This document shows, in pieces, positions 1-8,184 of a DNA stretch of 64,000 bases. Origin of the DNA: DASUPK01 sp963763955 (GTDB taxonomy: Bacteria > Actinomycetota > Thermoleophilia > Solirubrobacterales > 70-9); assembly GCA_963763955.1 (NCBI GenBank), contig CAVXQP010000012.1, positions 6,852 to 70,851 of the forward strand. The letters run 5' to 3'. The stretch's first letter is position 1; each line of letters begins with the position of its first letter. Below the pieces are notes generated by a model. It worked only from the letters and a program-made list of their open reading frames with translations, ran no database searches and was not told the DNA's origin. The position numbers and the translations under genes were made by a program.

Positions 1-1
1 A

Positions 2-145
2 CCCGCTGCGCGGATCGGGGGTGATCGCGGCCCCAACTGGTCGCCTTCGGTGGTCGTGCCGAGGAGCCAGGGCTTCCAGGTGCTTGGTCCTTTTTCCTCA
101 GGGCTGGCGCTGGCGCCCATGCTCGTGGGGACCCTGGACCGGTAG
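2..145 (+). CDS. C-terminal end of an unidentified protein (cut by window edge)
   Basis: An open frame enters from the left edge and stops with TAG at 143-145, giving about 47 residues. The tail contains a mildly hydrophobic stretch (FSSGLALAPMLVGTLDR). No family is recognised. It is called because the frame has normal codon use for this DNA and fills the edge; it could be chance. Confidence 0.35.
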   Translation, partial: PAARIGGDRGPNWSPSVVVPRSQGFQVLGPFSSGLALAPMLVGTLDR

Positions 146-339
146 GTGCCGCCCTGAGCTGCAGGACTAGGCCTTGTTCGAGCGCGCCGCCACCTTTGCA
201 GTGTCTTTGTCATCGCCGACTAGCAGCTGGTTTGGGCTCATGGGCCAAGCAGCGGTCGTTCCCGGCCCCACCGTAGCGGGGCGAGCCCGCGGAGCCTCCG
301 GTGAGGCCAAGGACCGATCCAGATTGCGCCGATTCGCCC

Positions 340-615
340 TTACTCTTTCTCGCCGGACTCCTCGACGCCCATTGAGTCGCCGGCGCTGTGAACGACCTTC
401 TTTAGGAACGTGTACTGGGTCTCAACCAGCTTGTCCGCCATCTTCAAGGCGGAGTCGACGATTTCCTCAGCCTGAGTGGGGCTGCTTTCTTTGGCCAGCG
501 TCTTGTCGACGGTTTCGGTGAAGCTGCGAACCGCTTCGATCGCGGCCTCCTGACCTTCCTTGATCTCCTCGAGGACTTGCTCGGACATCTCTACTGACCT
601 GTCTTTGAGGGCCAT
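340..615 (-). CDS. Small phasin-like helical protein, function unknown
   Basis: A 91-residue acidic, almost wholly helical protein without signal peptide or membrane segment. The pattern of short heptads (EEIKEGQEAAIEAVRSF, then KMADKLVETQYTFLKKVV) resembles small phasin-like or coiled-coil proteins, but no family-defining motif is present. Upstream GTG and ATG codons exist at 624 and 621; the ATG at 615 is preferred because an AAGAGGTG ribosome site lies about six bases before it. It stands alone, downstream of nothing on its strand within 250 bases. Function is not inferred. Confidence 0.6.
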   Translation of the reverse strand: MALKDRSVEMSEQVLEEIKEGQEAAIEAVRSFTETVDKTLAKESSPTQAEEIVDSALKMADKLVETQYTFLKKVVHSAGDSMGVEESGEKE

Positions 616-875
616 CTGCATCACCTCTTTCTGATACGCACACCGATCCGTGTCTCAAACTGCTCCACGATCATCACGCGTGCACCAGGGCCTGGCATCC
701 GTAGGGAACCCCTGCTTGGCGTTCCGTGGAGCACGCGGGTCACGGGCGCAAAGCGGCAGTCCGGCTAACAGGCGGTGGCAGAGAAGCGATAGAGCCGCTC
801 CATTTCCTGCGCAGCGAATGCCGAGAGCTGGCGGCATCGTAGAACCGAGAGTCCGAACCTCCTGCACCTGCCGGG

Positions 876-1646
876 TCAGGCGATCCGGGGCGTCCACCTG
901 AAGGTGCGCGTCGCGAGAGCCAATCCCGTGACCCCCCAAATGGCCACGATCAGGAGATGATCGACGGCGATTCCGCTGCCATGCGTCTTTACGAATGGCT
1001 CAAGCAGCGCCTGCGAGAGGTGGCGGATCGGGAATAGATCGGCGACGTGGCGCAGGAACGGCGGTATCTGGCTCTCGGGCACGAATACGCCTGAGATGAA
1101 GTAGAGCGGCAGGACCATCAGGTTCGTCGCCGGCGCGGCGGCATCGGCCGCCCCGATCAGCGTCGAGACCGCGAAGCTCAGACAGCAGAAGGAAGCGGCC
1201 CCGATGACCACGGCGACAATCAGGCCCGGCATGGTCGAGCCGGGAAGCTCGACGCCGTAACCGAGGCGCCCGATCGCCAGCAGAAGCCCCGACATCACCA
1301 GTGCGACGAGGACGCCAACGGCAGCCCGGCTCGCGATCACCACGCCACCGGGGACGGGCGTGGCGCGGGCCCGCTTCAGCACACCGGCCTCGCGCTGGGT
1401 GACGATCGCGACCGTCAGGTTGACGAAGCTCGCGGAGATGATGCCCAAGGTCATGATCCCCGGCACGTAATAGGTGGTGAGCTTGATCGCCCGGCCGTCG
1501 ACGATCGTCGAACCCTCGAAGATCGCAGCGAAGATCACCAGGAAGACAATCGGCAGCGCGATGGTGAAGGTCCGTGACTGTGGGTTCCGCCAAAAGACCT
1601 TGAGGTCGGAGCGAAACTGGGTGACGAGGAGATGCCGATCGATCAC
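876..1646 (-). CDS. ABC-2 type exporter, permease subunit
   Basis: A 256-residue membrane protein with about six hydrophobic segments, starting with a short cytoplasmic stretch (FRSDLKVFWRNPQSRTF) typical of ABC-2 permeases. It pairs with the ATPase encoded immediately upstream to form a two-component exporter of the daunorubicin/drug-resistance type; the substrate is unknown. The GTG at 1646 is chosen as start because it overlaps the ATPase stop codon by four bases (GTGA), which indicates translational coupling. The longer open frame upstream of this codon is an out-of-frame extension inside the ATPase gene. Confidence 0.85.
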   Translation of the reverse strand: MIDRHLLVTQFRSDLKVFWRNPQSRTFTIALPIVFLVIFAAIFEGSTIVDGRAIKLTTYYVPGIMTLGIISASFVNLTVAIVTQREAGVLKRARATPVPGGVVIASRAAVGVLVALVMSGLLLAIGRLGYGVELPGSTMPGLIVAVVIGAASFCCLSFAVSTLIGAADAAAPATNLMVLPLYFISGVFVPESQIPPFLRHVADLFPIRHLSQALLEPFVKTHGSGIAVDHLLIVAIWGVTGLALATRTFRWTPRIA

Positions 1647-2608
1647 AGGTCTCGCTCCGTCGTCTCGGTCAGCCGCAGGTAGACGTCCTCCAGCGTCGGC
1701 CTGCCCACGGTCAGGTCTGTCAGCTCGCAACCATGCTCCAGCGCCCAGGCCCCGAGCTCGTGCAGCGCCCGCGCCGGATGCTCGCTTTGCAGGTGCAGGC
1801 GCCCATCCCGCGCCTCGGCCCTGACGGCGAGCTCAGCTGGCAGAGAACCGATCTCGACCCCGTACGGCGGTGTGAACGAGATGTCGCTCGGGGCCTTGTC
1901 GCGGCCGCCAAGCGTCTCCGGCGTGCCCTCCGAGACGATCCGGCCCGCGGAGATCACCGCTAGGCGATCGGCGAGCGCCTGTGCTTCCTCCATGTAATGG
2001 GTGGTGAGAAACACCGTCTTGCCGAGGTCGCGGAGGTTCGAGATCACCTCCCATGCGTGGTGACGAGCCGCGGGATCGAAGCCGGTGGTGGGCTCGTCCA
2101 GGAAGACGAGCTCCGGGTCGCCGATCAGAGCCAGCGCCACGTCAAGCCGGCGCTGCTGTCCGCCCGAGAGGCGGATCGCTCGCGAATCCCGGTCGTCCTC
2201 AAGGCCTACGAGCTCGATCGTCTCTTCGACCGGCCGCGGCCGCGGGTAGTAGCTGGCGTAGAGCTCGAGCAGCTCGCCGACGGTGAGCTCGCCCGGCATC
2301 GTGCAGCTTTGCAGGACCACCCCGATCCTCGAGTGCCACTCGCGGCTGGCGCCCTGCGGGTCCTCGCCGAGCACGGTCACCCCGCCGCCAGTACGCGTGC
2401 GATATCCCTCGAGGGTCTCCACGGTGACGGTCTTGCCGGCGCCGTTGGGTCCGAGGAAAGCGAAGATCTCGCCCGCGTGGATCTCGAGGTCGACGCCTCG
2501 CACCACTTCCCGTTCCCCGTAGGACTTGCGCAGACCCCGGACGCTAATGACAGGCTCGCCCCTGGTACTCGCGCTTACGGGCGCGTCCCTGCTTGCCGCG
2601 TTTGTCAC
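1643..2608 (-). CDS. ABC-2 type exporter, ATP-binding subunit
   Basis: An ATPase of about 321 residues with Walker A GPNGAGKT, signature RLSGGQQRR, Walker B LVFLDEPTTGFD and the switch histidine in FLTTHYMEEA. The C-terminal ~90 residues form the extra domain seen in DrrA/CcmA-type exporters. It drives the permease encoded next to it. The start is uncertain: the GTG at 2608 leaves a normal N-terminus just before the first beta strand, whereas the ATG at 2722 would add about 38 unlikely residues and run into the divergent dodecin ribosome site. Confidence 0.85.
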   Translation of the reverse strand: MTNAASRDAPVSASTRGEPVISVRGLRKSYGEREVVRGVDLEIHAGEIFAFLGPNGAGKTVTVETLEGYRTRTGGGVTVLGEDPQGASREWHSRIGVVLQSCTMPGELTVGELLELYASYYPRPRPVEETIELVGLEDDRDSRAIRLSGGQQRRLDVALALIGDPELVFLDEPTTGFDPAARHHAWEVISNLRDLGKTVFLTTHYMEEAQALADRLAVISAGRIVSEGTPETLGGRDKAPSDISFTPPYGVEIGSLPAELAVRAEARDGRLHLQSEHPARALHELGAWALEHGCELTDLTVGRPTLEDVYLRLTETTERDL

Positions 2609-2732
2609 AGGTCTTATTGAAGCCGCCAGTGGGGTGCAGCGGGCACCGCTAACCGGTTCGCTCGAAGCCGGTATATACGGAGGCTGGAAGTGTGAGGCTA
2701 CTGGCAACCGGTCCCTACTCAAGGAGAGACGA

Positions 2733-2945
2733 ATGGCAGACAGCGTCTATCGAGTCACCGAAGTGGTCGGCGTCAGCTCGGATTCGTGGGAGCAGGCGAC
2801 CAAGAACGCAGTCGAGAAAGTCAGCGAGACTGTGCGGGACCTGCGAATCGCCGAGGTCGTTCGTCAGGACGTGACGATCGACGCCGGAAAGGTGTCCGAG
2901 TTCCGCATCCGGCTCGGGGTCTCGTTCAAGTACGACAAGGAGTAG
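2733..2945 (+). CDS. Dodecin, flavin-binding storage protein
   Basis: A 70-residue protein matching the dodecin family in length and in pattern: VYRVTEVVGVSSDSWEQA at the N-terminus and a C-terminal strand ending FKYDKE. Dodecins assemble into hollow dodecamers that bind FMN, riboflavin or CoA and protect or buffer flavins. The ATG at 2733 follows AAGGAGAG. It is divergent from the ABC exporter. Nothing unusual is visible. Confidence 0.9.
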   Translation: MADSVYRVTEVVGVSSDSWEQATKNAVEKVSETVRDLRIAEVVRQDVTIDAGKVSEFRIRLGVSFKYDKE

Positions 2946-3055
2946 CGGCTCGGTCCCCGCGGGCCGCCGGTCAGGCGGCGGTCCTCGGGTCTCATCCGCA
3001 GTGCGGGGAGTTCCGCGTTCTCCGGCGGACAGTTCGCCACTAGGCTGACCTTGGA

Positions 3056-4138
3056 ATGGCCCTCGACGACCGGTTGGACCTCTACGAGGTAAAGGCGCAA
3101 TTCGAGCGCTTCACCGAATGGCTCGACCTGGGGGAGATCGTCGCCGACCTGGGATTCCTGCGGCGGGCCCGACGAACCCTGCTGCCCCTGCCGCTGATCG
3201 ACCGCCCCGTGCCGATTGACCCCTCGGCGCACCTGCAGCCGTTCCGCTCGCGACCGGTGCCGGAGCTTCAGGGCAAGCGGATCGCCCTGGTGGCCTCGGG
3301 GGGCGGCGGGGCGGCTGTGGCCCTCGCGGGGGTCAAACGTGCCTTCGAGGAGGCGGGAGTCGAGCCGGCCGAAATCATCGGGTGCTCCGGCGGCGCGATC
3401 TGGGGCTCGATGTGGGCGGCCGGGATGAGCTCCGACGAGATGACGGACTTCTCGCTCTCATGGCGGCCGGAGGACTACCTGGACATTCAGTGGCTGAAGC
3501 TGCCGCGGTTTGCCCTCTCGGCGCTCAGAGGGTTCTCGGGGCTGGCGAAGGGGGAGGCGATCGAACGCCTCTTCGACACTCGGCTGACGAGGATGCCGTG
3601 CGGGGACGCGCCGATTCCGATCACGACCATCGTCTACAACCTGGACCTCGGCAGGGTCGAGTACTTCGGATCGAGGCGCACGCCCGAGGTCACCATCGGC
3701 CACCTTGTCCGGGTGGCGATCGCGCTGCCCCTGTTCATCGAGTCGGTTTCCGTACGCGGCCATCTTTACGTGGACGGGGGGATCATCGAGAACTGGCCGG
3801 CACAGCCGGCGATCGAAGCCGGTGACCGCTTCGACCACGTGATCGGCGTCAACCTGATGCTGCCCAAGGGCTTCGAGCCCCGGGACATAAGCGGCTGGCC
3901 GGATAGGACCGGCGGCCTGCTGCAGGCGAGCCGACAGCTGCAGCAGGGCTACCACCTCGAATTGGCGCGGCGGGCGAAGGACGAGCTAGGGGAGAAGCTG
4001 AAGCTGATCGAGCCGATCGACGAAGCGGAGATCCGAGGCGTCTCGTTCTACGACCTATTCCTGGACCGGACCCAGTGGCCGCGGCTGATCCAGCAAGGCT
4101 ACGAGTCGGCGACCCTGGTGATGCAGGGCTTCGGCTGA
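3056..4138 (+). CDS. Patatin-like phospholipase
   Basis: A 360-residue cytoplasmic-looking protein. The patatin oxyanion loop is seen as ASGGGGAAVALAGV (around residues 80-95), the nucleophile serine in GCSGG (about residue 117) and the catalytic aspartate in VDGGIIENWP (about residue 242), giving the Ser-Asp dyad of the family. It probably hydrolyses phospholipid or neutral-lipid acyl esters; substrate unknown. No signal peptide. It stands alone about 110 bases after dodecin, so no operon context helps. Confidence 0.88.
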   Translation: MALDDRLDLYEVKAQFERFTEWLDLGEIVADLGFLRRARRTLLPLPLIDRPVPIDPSAHLQPFRSRPVPELQGKRIALVASGGGGAAVALAGVKRAFEEAGVEPAEIIGCSGGAIWGSMWAAGMSSDEMTDFSLSWRPEDYLDIQWLKLPRFALSALRGFSGLAKGEAIERLFDTRLTRMPCGDAPIPITTIVYNLDLGRVEYFGSRRTPEVTIGHLVRVAIALPLFIESVSVRGHLYVDGGIIENWPAQPAIEAGDRFDHVIGVNLMLPKGFEPRDISGWPDRTGGLLQASRQLQQGYHLELARRAKDELGEKLKLIEPIDEAEIRGVSFYDLFLDRTQWPRLIQQGYESATLVMQGFG

Positions 4139-4301
4139 GTCGCGGTGCGATGCCAGACCCGCTCGAGTAGAGCGGCACCCTGGCTCACTGTCTCCTGCGC
4201 GGTCGCGCTTGGCACCGCGCACGCCAGACTCCAACCAATCCCGGATGGTACGACAGTCGTAGTCCTTATGAACGATCCTGTCCAACGAAAGGAGAAAGCC
4301 G

Positions 4302-4415
4302 ATGACGGTCAGCCGAAAAGCCTGGATCGCAATCGGAATTCTCGCGGCGGTCGCCGCGATTGCCGTGATAGCTCTCGTCGCCTCCGGCGGTGGTAGCGCG
4401 GGCGGCGCCTACTAA
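4302..4415 (+). CDS. 37-residue single-span membrane peptide
   Basis: A very short gene with a strong ribosome site (GAAAGGAGAA) eight bases before ATG. The product is a basic N-terminus (MTVSRKAW), one hydrophobic span of about 20 residues and a Gly/Ser-rich tail ending GGAY. This is the shape of a small single-pass membrane protein. It would be missed by usual length cut-offs. Function unknown; no neighbouring operon. Confidence 0.5.
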   Translation: MTVSRKAWIAIGILAAVAAIAVIALVASGGGSAGGAY

Positions 4416-4520
4416 CCCGCCGGGTCGGCCAGGCTTCCCCCACCCGGACCCGGCTTCCTCTCCCCGCGCGCAACGCGCGACCTCTCTCACCCCTCTCTAA
4501 GGCGATAGCGAGCCGTCGAA

Positions 4521-4537
4521 TCACCCGAACCGGGTGA
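4521..4537. promoter_or_regulatory. Short perfect hairpin or operator dyad
   Basis: Seven-base arms TCACCCG and CGGGTGA with a three-base loop. No T-tract follows, so it is either a weak terminator of the small upstream gene or an operator for the downstream membrane protein gene. Confidence 0.25.
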
Positions 4538-4618
4538 GAATCACGGTAACGCCCAGGGCTAGGGTCGCGCCGCGAGTCACCAAGACTTGATTCGTCACTG
4601 CCAGTGAAAGGAGCACGG

Positions 4619-5254
4619 ATGATCTGGGCGATCCTGGCGCTGCTCGGCGTCCCGCTCTGGCTCTGCGCCCTCGGCATCCTCACGGCGGTCGTGCAGAACC
4701 GCAAGCTCCGCAAGCGCTACGGCGACATCCCGGTGCGCGTCCGCCGTCCCGGAAAGAAGCGGTGGACCCGCGGTCACGCGATCTGGGTCTCCGACGTCTT
4801 CGCCTGGGGAGGTAGCCCGGCCGCCTGGAACGAGGAGCTGATCCAGGTGAGCGAAGCGAGTTCTCGCGCCGCGGACCCTGAGGAGCACAAGAAACTGCAC
4901 CGCCTCGGAGACGATCCGGCGGTCGTGACCCTGGCGCTCTCCGGACGTCACGTTCCGGGCATCGCCGGTTCCCCAGTAACGCAAGGGGCAACAAGAGGGC
5001 AACAGACGGGACAGAGTCCAGCCGAACCCAGACGAACTCGAGTCCCGATATGGAGCCGAACCCTGAGCCCAGACGAGCTCCACCGAACTCCCAATGCGGT
5101 CTACGAAACCGAAGGTCACAGGTTCGAATCCTGTCGGGCGCGCTCCGGGATCCCAGCCGCAGCGCCGATCGCCATCCGACCAGACGGAGGGGCCCGCGGC
5201 GCAAGCGAATTCGTTGTCGCGCTTCACGCGGCCCACACCCGTTGCGGGAGGTAA
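4619..5254 (+). CDS. N-terminally anchored membrane protein whose tail runs into a tRNA fragment
   Basis: The protein begins with one hydrophobic span (MIWAILALLGVPLWLC...), followed by a basic cytoplasmic domain (RKRYGDIPVRVRRPGKKRW). It resembles the small DUF2550-type actinobacterial membrane proteins, but only loosely. ATG at 4619 is preferred over the one at 4604 because AAAGGAG lies before it. The last ~85 codons cross the integrase-arm-like repeats and the tRNA-Arg 3' half at 5101-5144, so the native C-terminus has probably been replaced by sequence brought in at the attachment site. The domain proper probably ends near 4960. Confidence 0.55.
   Translation: MIWAILALLGVPLWLCALGILTAVVQNRKLRKRYGDIPVRVRRPGKKRWTRGHAIWVSDVFAWGGSPAAWNEELIQVSEASSRAADPEEHKKLHRLGDDPAVVTLALSGRHVPGIAGSPVTQGATRGQQTGQSPAEPRRTRVPIWSRTLSPDELHRTPNAVYETEGHRFESCRARSGIPAAAPIAIRPDGGARGASEFVVALHAAHTRCGR
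4985..5100 (+). repeat. Repeat unit A1 with paired GGGCAAC direct repeats (attachment-arm-like)
   Basis: Two GGGCAAC copies at 4986-4992 and 4997-5003 lie one helical turn apart. The whole stretch from here to the end of the tRNA fragment is repeated with few differences at 24322-24480. Paired short direct repeats about 100 bases from a tRNA 3' end are the usual layout of arm-binding sites of tyrosine integrases; this interpretation is inference. Confidence 0.6.
5101..5144 (+). repeat. tRNA-Arg(ACG) 3'-half repeat, copy 1 (att-like)
   Basis: Forty-four bases that read as the 3' part of a tRNA: anticodon loop CTACGAA (anticodon ACG, Arg), the 3' strand of the anticodon stem, a five-base variable loop, an intact T-arm with TTCGAAT loop, then the acceptor 3' strand CGGGCGC and discriminator G. 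The D-arm and 5' acceptor strand are absent, so it is not a functional tRNA. Identical copies lie at 7057, 15060 and 24437. The identity begins at the first anticodon-loop base, a usual integrase crossover position. Confidence 0.85.
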
Positions 5255-5346
5255 CCCAAGCTACTGCTGTATCCCGAGCACTCCGGCGACCGCGTTATGT
5301 CCAGCGCCTGGCCGCCTGGCCTACCAAGTAATTGCATTGGGGCTGG

Positions 5347-6567
5347 CTACTGACTATTGGGGATTTCTACCTTGGGCCGCCGGAGCATCGAAAATCGGCT
5401 TCCGTATCGACCCCGAGTCCAGGGCGAGTCGCGCAGCAACCACTCGCAAACCAGGGCCAGCCCGGTCGCGAGGGCGGGGATGAAGACGAATTCGAGCCGC
5501 AGGGCTGTGTAGTTGACCGAGACCAGAATCGTCAGCACGCCGCCCACCGCCGCAGCTCGGATCAAGGTCACGAAGGAGTCGCGCTCCTTCATCCGCATGC
5601 ACATCGCCACCACCGCTGCGACCACGGGGACCAGCATGAGGAAGCTGAGGACGGGGAGCGCCGGATGGATCGGATACAGGAGGTCGTTCCCGACCGTGTA
5701 CCCGAGATCGTGCGGATACCGCGCGAGGATCGATCCCCAGCTGGTGTCGGCCGGGATCCGGTAGCTATTTTCGACATACGCGAGGTTGTCGCGGAGGGGA
5801 GCCGAGAACAGCAGCGGGGCCGGCAGCGAGGCAAGCGCTCCGGTCGCGGTCACCGCGGTCATCACCCTCGAACGCTCACGCCACGCCAGCCATCCGGTGG
5901 CGATGACCAGGACAATGGCCTCGTCACGGGTGAAGGAGAGGACGAACAGAGTCGCGATCCAGACCGGCAACCAGCGAAGGCCCCGCTCGCGCACCATCAG
6001 AGCCAAGAGCAATCCGGCGACCAGCAACGTCAAACCCCAGGTATCGACGCCAGGGCCCGCTGCGAGCACAATCAGGGGAGGCAAGAGCGTGCAGAAGACA
6101 CTCGCGAACACGGCCGGTCCCGCGGCGAATCGTCGGCGCAGCAGCAGGTAGAGAACGGGGGGCAGAAATGCCCAGCCGAGCAGCGAGACCTCCTCCAGGG
6201 CGCGCGTCCCGAAGAGGGGATCCAGAGCTGCTGCCATGATCGGGACCGTCCAGCGGCGACGGTAGAAGCGGGAGCTGTATCTCACCCAGGGTGGGTTGTC
6301 GACTCGCTTGAGGCGGGGCGGAAGGTTGGATTCGTACTGCTTCGCAGCCGTCGCCAGGTCGCTGCCGAAGACTTGACGGAGCGCCTCGTATCTCGGCTCG
6401 CCCTGGATCTCGCGCTTCTGAGCCTCGTAGAAGAGACCGTCGGGGTCGGTCCAGTGCACCTTTGGACCCGAATAGGGAAGGGTAAGGCAGAGCCCAAACA
6501 ACAACAGCGCTCCCGCCACCAGGGAATCGCGCGGAGGACCTCTCAGCCAGCCGGGCGGCGCGGGCAT
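5347..6567 (-). CDS. Polytopic membrane protein, possible lipid-sugar glycosyltransferase-like
   Basis: A 406-residue protein with about nine to ten hydrophobic spans and a large extracytoplasmic loop after the first span (residues ~35-105, containing DPDGLFYEAQKREI). An acidic residue pair soon after the first span is a pattern shared by GT-C fold mannosyl/arabinosyl transferases, but no diagnostic motif is seen and the assignment is weak. It is the only intact gene in the 2-kb module between two tRNA-Arg fragments. The last ~15 codons approach the module edge. It follows a Ppx fragment by 12 bases on the same strand. Confidence 0.7.
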   Translation of the reverse strand: MPAPPGWLRGPPRDSLVAGALLLFGLCLTLPYSGPKVHWTDPDGLFYEAQKREIQGEPRYEALRQVFGSDLATAAKQYESNLPPRLKRVDNPPWVRYSSRFYRRRWTVPIMAAALDPLFGTRALEEVSLLGWAFLPPVLYLLLRRRFAAGPAVFASVFCTLLPPLIVLAAGPGVDTWGLTLLVAGLLLALMVRERGLRWLPVWIATLFVLSFTRDEAIVLVIATGWLAWRERSRVMTAVTATGALASLPAPLLFSAPLRDNLAYVENSYRIPADTSWGSILARYPHDLGYTVGNDLLYPIHPALPVLSFLMLVPVVAAVVAMCMRMKERDSFVTLIRAAAVGGVLTILVSVNYTALRLEFVFIPALATGLALVCEWLLRDSPWTRGRYGSRFSMLRRPKVEIPNSQ

Positions 6568-6579
6568 AAGGGCACGAAG

Positions 6580-6725
6580 CTACCGCATGGGCGCGACCTC
6601 AACCGCGGCTCCGTGGAGGATGTCGCGCTCGGAGACCTCGACCTCGCCGAGGCCGAAGGCCCGCATCGCCTCGATCAGGATCACCACGCCCGCGACGATC
6701 GTCGGCGCTCGACCTGGAAGCCGAG
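6580..6725 (-). pseudogene. Fragment of exopolyphosphatase (Ppx/GppA), C-terminal end
   Basis: About 45 residues (RAPTIVAGVVILIEAMRAFG, then EVEVSERDILHGAA) match the end of the N-terminal ASKHA domain of Ppx/GppA phosphatases. The catalytic and ATP/phosphate-binding parts are missing upstream. It is therefore a remnant of a polyphosphate/ppGpp phosphatase gene, consistent with a rearrangement-prone module between tRNA fragments. Confidence 0.65.
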
Positions 6726-6730
6726 CTAGC

Positions 6731-6930
6731 CGGACATCAGGGGAAGCGCCTGCCGCTTCCTGAGGATGGAGCGCACCTCGTCGAGGCTGCCTAGCTCGAC
6801 CTGCTCCGTCGAAGTGGGGAGCTTCGCATCTGGCGCCGCGACGTGCCGCTGAAAGCAGGAGAGCGCCTTGCGTAGCTCCGCGAACCCGACACTGATCGGC
6901 CACGGGTTGATCGTCGGATCTCTCCGCGAT
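6731..6930 (-). pseudogene. Unidentified gene fragment
   Basis: A frame free of stops for about 60 codons encodes a protein-like sequence (WPISVGFAELRKALSCFQRH ... LRKRQALPLMSG) ending at a TAG near 6730. It has no start codon in a sensible place and is bounded by the Ppx remnant, so it is probably the 3' end of another truncated gene. No family recognised. Confidence 0.35.
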
Positions 6931-6954
6931 TAGGACACGACCAGGTAACAATCC

Positions 6955-7056
6955 CGACCGATCCGAGCCGATCCTGGACGATCTGCTTTCCGAGAAAGTC
7001 GCGGTCTAGAGCCAGAAAACGATCCCCAACGATCCCCGACGATCAGCGGATTCGGA
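6955..7056 (+). repeat. GATCC-type direct repeats before tRNA fragment copy 2
   Basis: GATCC(C) motifs recur with 10-11 base spacing near 6960-6985 and again at 7021-7044 (GATCCCCAAC, GATCCCCGAC, GATC). They occupy the same place relative to the tRNA half as the GGGCAAC and CGGACAAC pairs of the other copies but differ in sequence, as would be expected if a different integrase had acted here. Confidence 0.5.
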
Positions 7057-7100
7057 CTACGAAACCGAAGGTCACAGGTTCGAATCCTGTCGGGCGCGCT
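7057..7100 (+). repeat. tRNA-Arg(ACG) 3'-half repeat, copy 2 (att-like)
   Basis: Identical over 44 bases to the copy at 5101. The upstream bases allow a partial anticodon stem (TTCGG opposite CCGAA) but no D-arm or 5' acceptor strand is present. It marks the right end of the 2-kb module and the left end of the copper module. Confidence 0.85.
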
Positions 7101-7190
7101 CAGGGGTTTGCAGGATCCCGCAGGCGTTTGGCAGTGCACTAGTCAGACAGCGCCAGCGGCTCGCGGGCCGCCCTTACGCGCAGTGCGGCT

Positions 7191-7403
7191 CTACCGCACG
7201 TGCGCCGCGGGCGCGGGAGCATGATCAGCCGGCGGCGATGACCCCTTGAGGGCAACGGTGGAACCGAGCGTGGCCGCGACGAAGATCCCCGCAGTTGCCG
7301 CCTTCATCCGCCGTTCCGTGAGCCAAGTTGCGTGCTGGGCCTGGAGCCAGGACCTTGCTCCGCTGGCGCCCGCCATCGCCGCCATCGCACATGCAGCACA
7401 CAT
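7191..7403 (-). CDS. Small cysteine-containing membrane protein of the copper module
   Basis: A 70-residue protein starting MCAACAMAAMAGASGARSWL, then a basic patch (WLTERRMK) and one hydrophobic span. The CAAC pair at the N-terminus could bind metal or be a redox pair, and the gene sits at the edge of a copper-handling cluster, divergent from it. No recognised family. An upstream ATG at 7433 adds ten basic residues without a better ribosome site, so the inner ATG is preferred. Confidence 0.5.
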   Translation of the reverse strand: MCAACAMAAMAGASGARSWLQAQHATWLTERRMKAATAGIFVAATLGSTVALKGSSPPADHAPAPAAHVR

Positions 7404-7549
7404 CGGCTTCGGACGATACCGATCAGGCTGCACGTCTTTCGGTCAGCTTCAGGAATCGGACTAGACTTTTTTCGACTGATGTGGGCAGCCGACCCCATCT
7501 CGCGGCGAGGCCCAGGCTGGTGACGTGCGTGTCACAACGCTGGCGGGGA

Positions 7550-8125
7550 GTGGCCCTGGTTCCGGCTGCAGCGATGGCTGTCCACCAATTGCGCTATCTG
7601 CTGGCTTACGGGGGTGGCGCCGACCAGGCGTTATCTGAGCAGGGACACGCCTATCTGAGTTCGATGACCCCCTGGGTCGTCTTCCTCTGCGCCGCCGCAC
7701 TCGGAGCCTTTCTCGGCCGGCTAGCCAGGGCGTGGCGGCTCGGTGAGGCCGAGGAGCATTCGGCGGCAAGCCCGCTCGTGGTCTGGGTCGCCGCCGCGGC
7801 TGGACTCATCGCGCTCTACACCGGGCAGGAGCTGCTCGAAGGCCTCCTGGCCTCCGGCCATCCCCCCGGCCTGATCGGCGTCTTCGGCGACGGCGGCTGG
7901 TGGGCGCTCCCCGCCGCGCTCTTCGTCGGCGGGTTGCTCACGCTTGCGCTGCGGGGAGCACGAGTCGCGATGCGCTTCGTTGCGGCTCTCAGGGCGAAGG
8001 CGCTCGCACCGGTTCGGCGCGCACCGTCCGCGGCCCGCGCCCCCGCGATCTTGCTCCTCGCTCAGCCGGGGCCGATGGCCGCGGCCGCGCCGGGTCGCGC
8101 CCCGCCGCCTCCTCTCTCGCGCTGA
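7550..8125 (+). CDS. Multi-span membrane protein of the copper module
   Basis: About 191 residues with four hydrophobic segments (near residues 1-20, 40-60, 80-100 and 120-145), a short HQLRYLLAYG stretch after the first span and a proline/alanine-rich cytoplasmic tail. Start is taken at GTG 7550; GTG 7520 is possible. It lies directly before the secreted protein and CopC-CopD fusion, so a role in copper or heme-copper oxidase assembly is plausible by position only. Confidence 0.6.
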   Translation: MALVPAAAMAVHQLRYLLAYGGGADQALSEQGHAYLSSMTPWVVFLCAAALGAFLGRLARAWRLGEAEEHSAASPLVVWVAAAAGLIALYTGQELLEGLLASGHPPGLIGVFGDGGWWALPAALFVGGLLTLALRGARVAMRFVAALRAKALAPVRRAPSAARAPAILLLAQPGPMAAAAPGRAPPPPLSR

Positions 8126-8184
8126 TCAGCGTGCCGCGGCCTTTGGTGGCCGTCGGCTCGATCCACACCGAGAAAGGAACGAAC

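Noticed and set aside
5101..5144. Functional tRNA-Arg genes at the four repeats
   Set aside because: The 5' acceptor strand, D-arm and 5' anticodon-stem strand are missing in all four copies; no cloverleaf can form.
4595..5236. Minus-strand frames reading PTGFEPVTFGFVD or APDRIRTCDLRF at each tRNA fragment (also near 6930, 15010, 24135)
   Set aside because: These are translations of the complement of the tRNA-Arg 3' half, a well-known spurious pattern in databases, not proteins.
5332..6729. 465-codon plus-strand frame
   Set aside because: It is the antisense of the polytopic membrane protein on the minus strand, with low-complexity charged composition and no family pattern.
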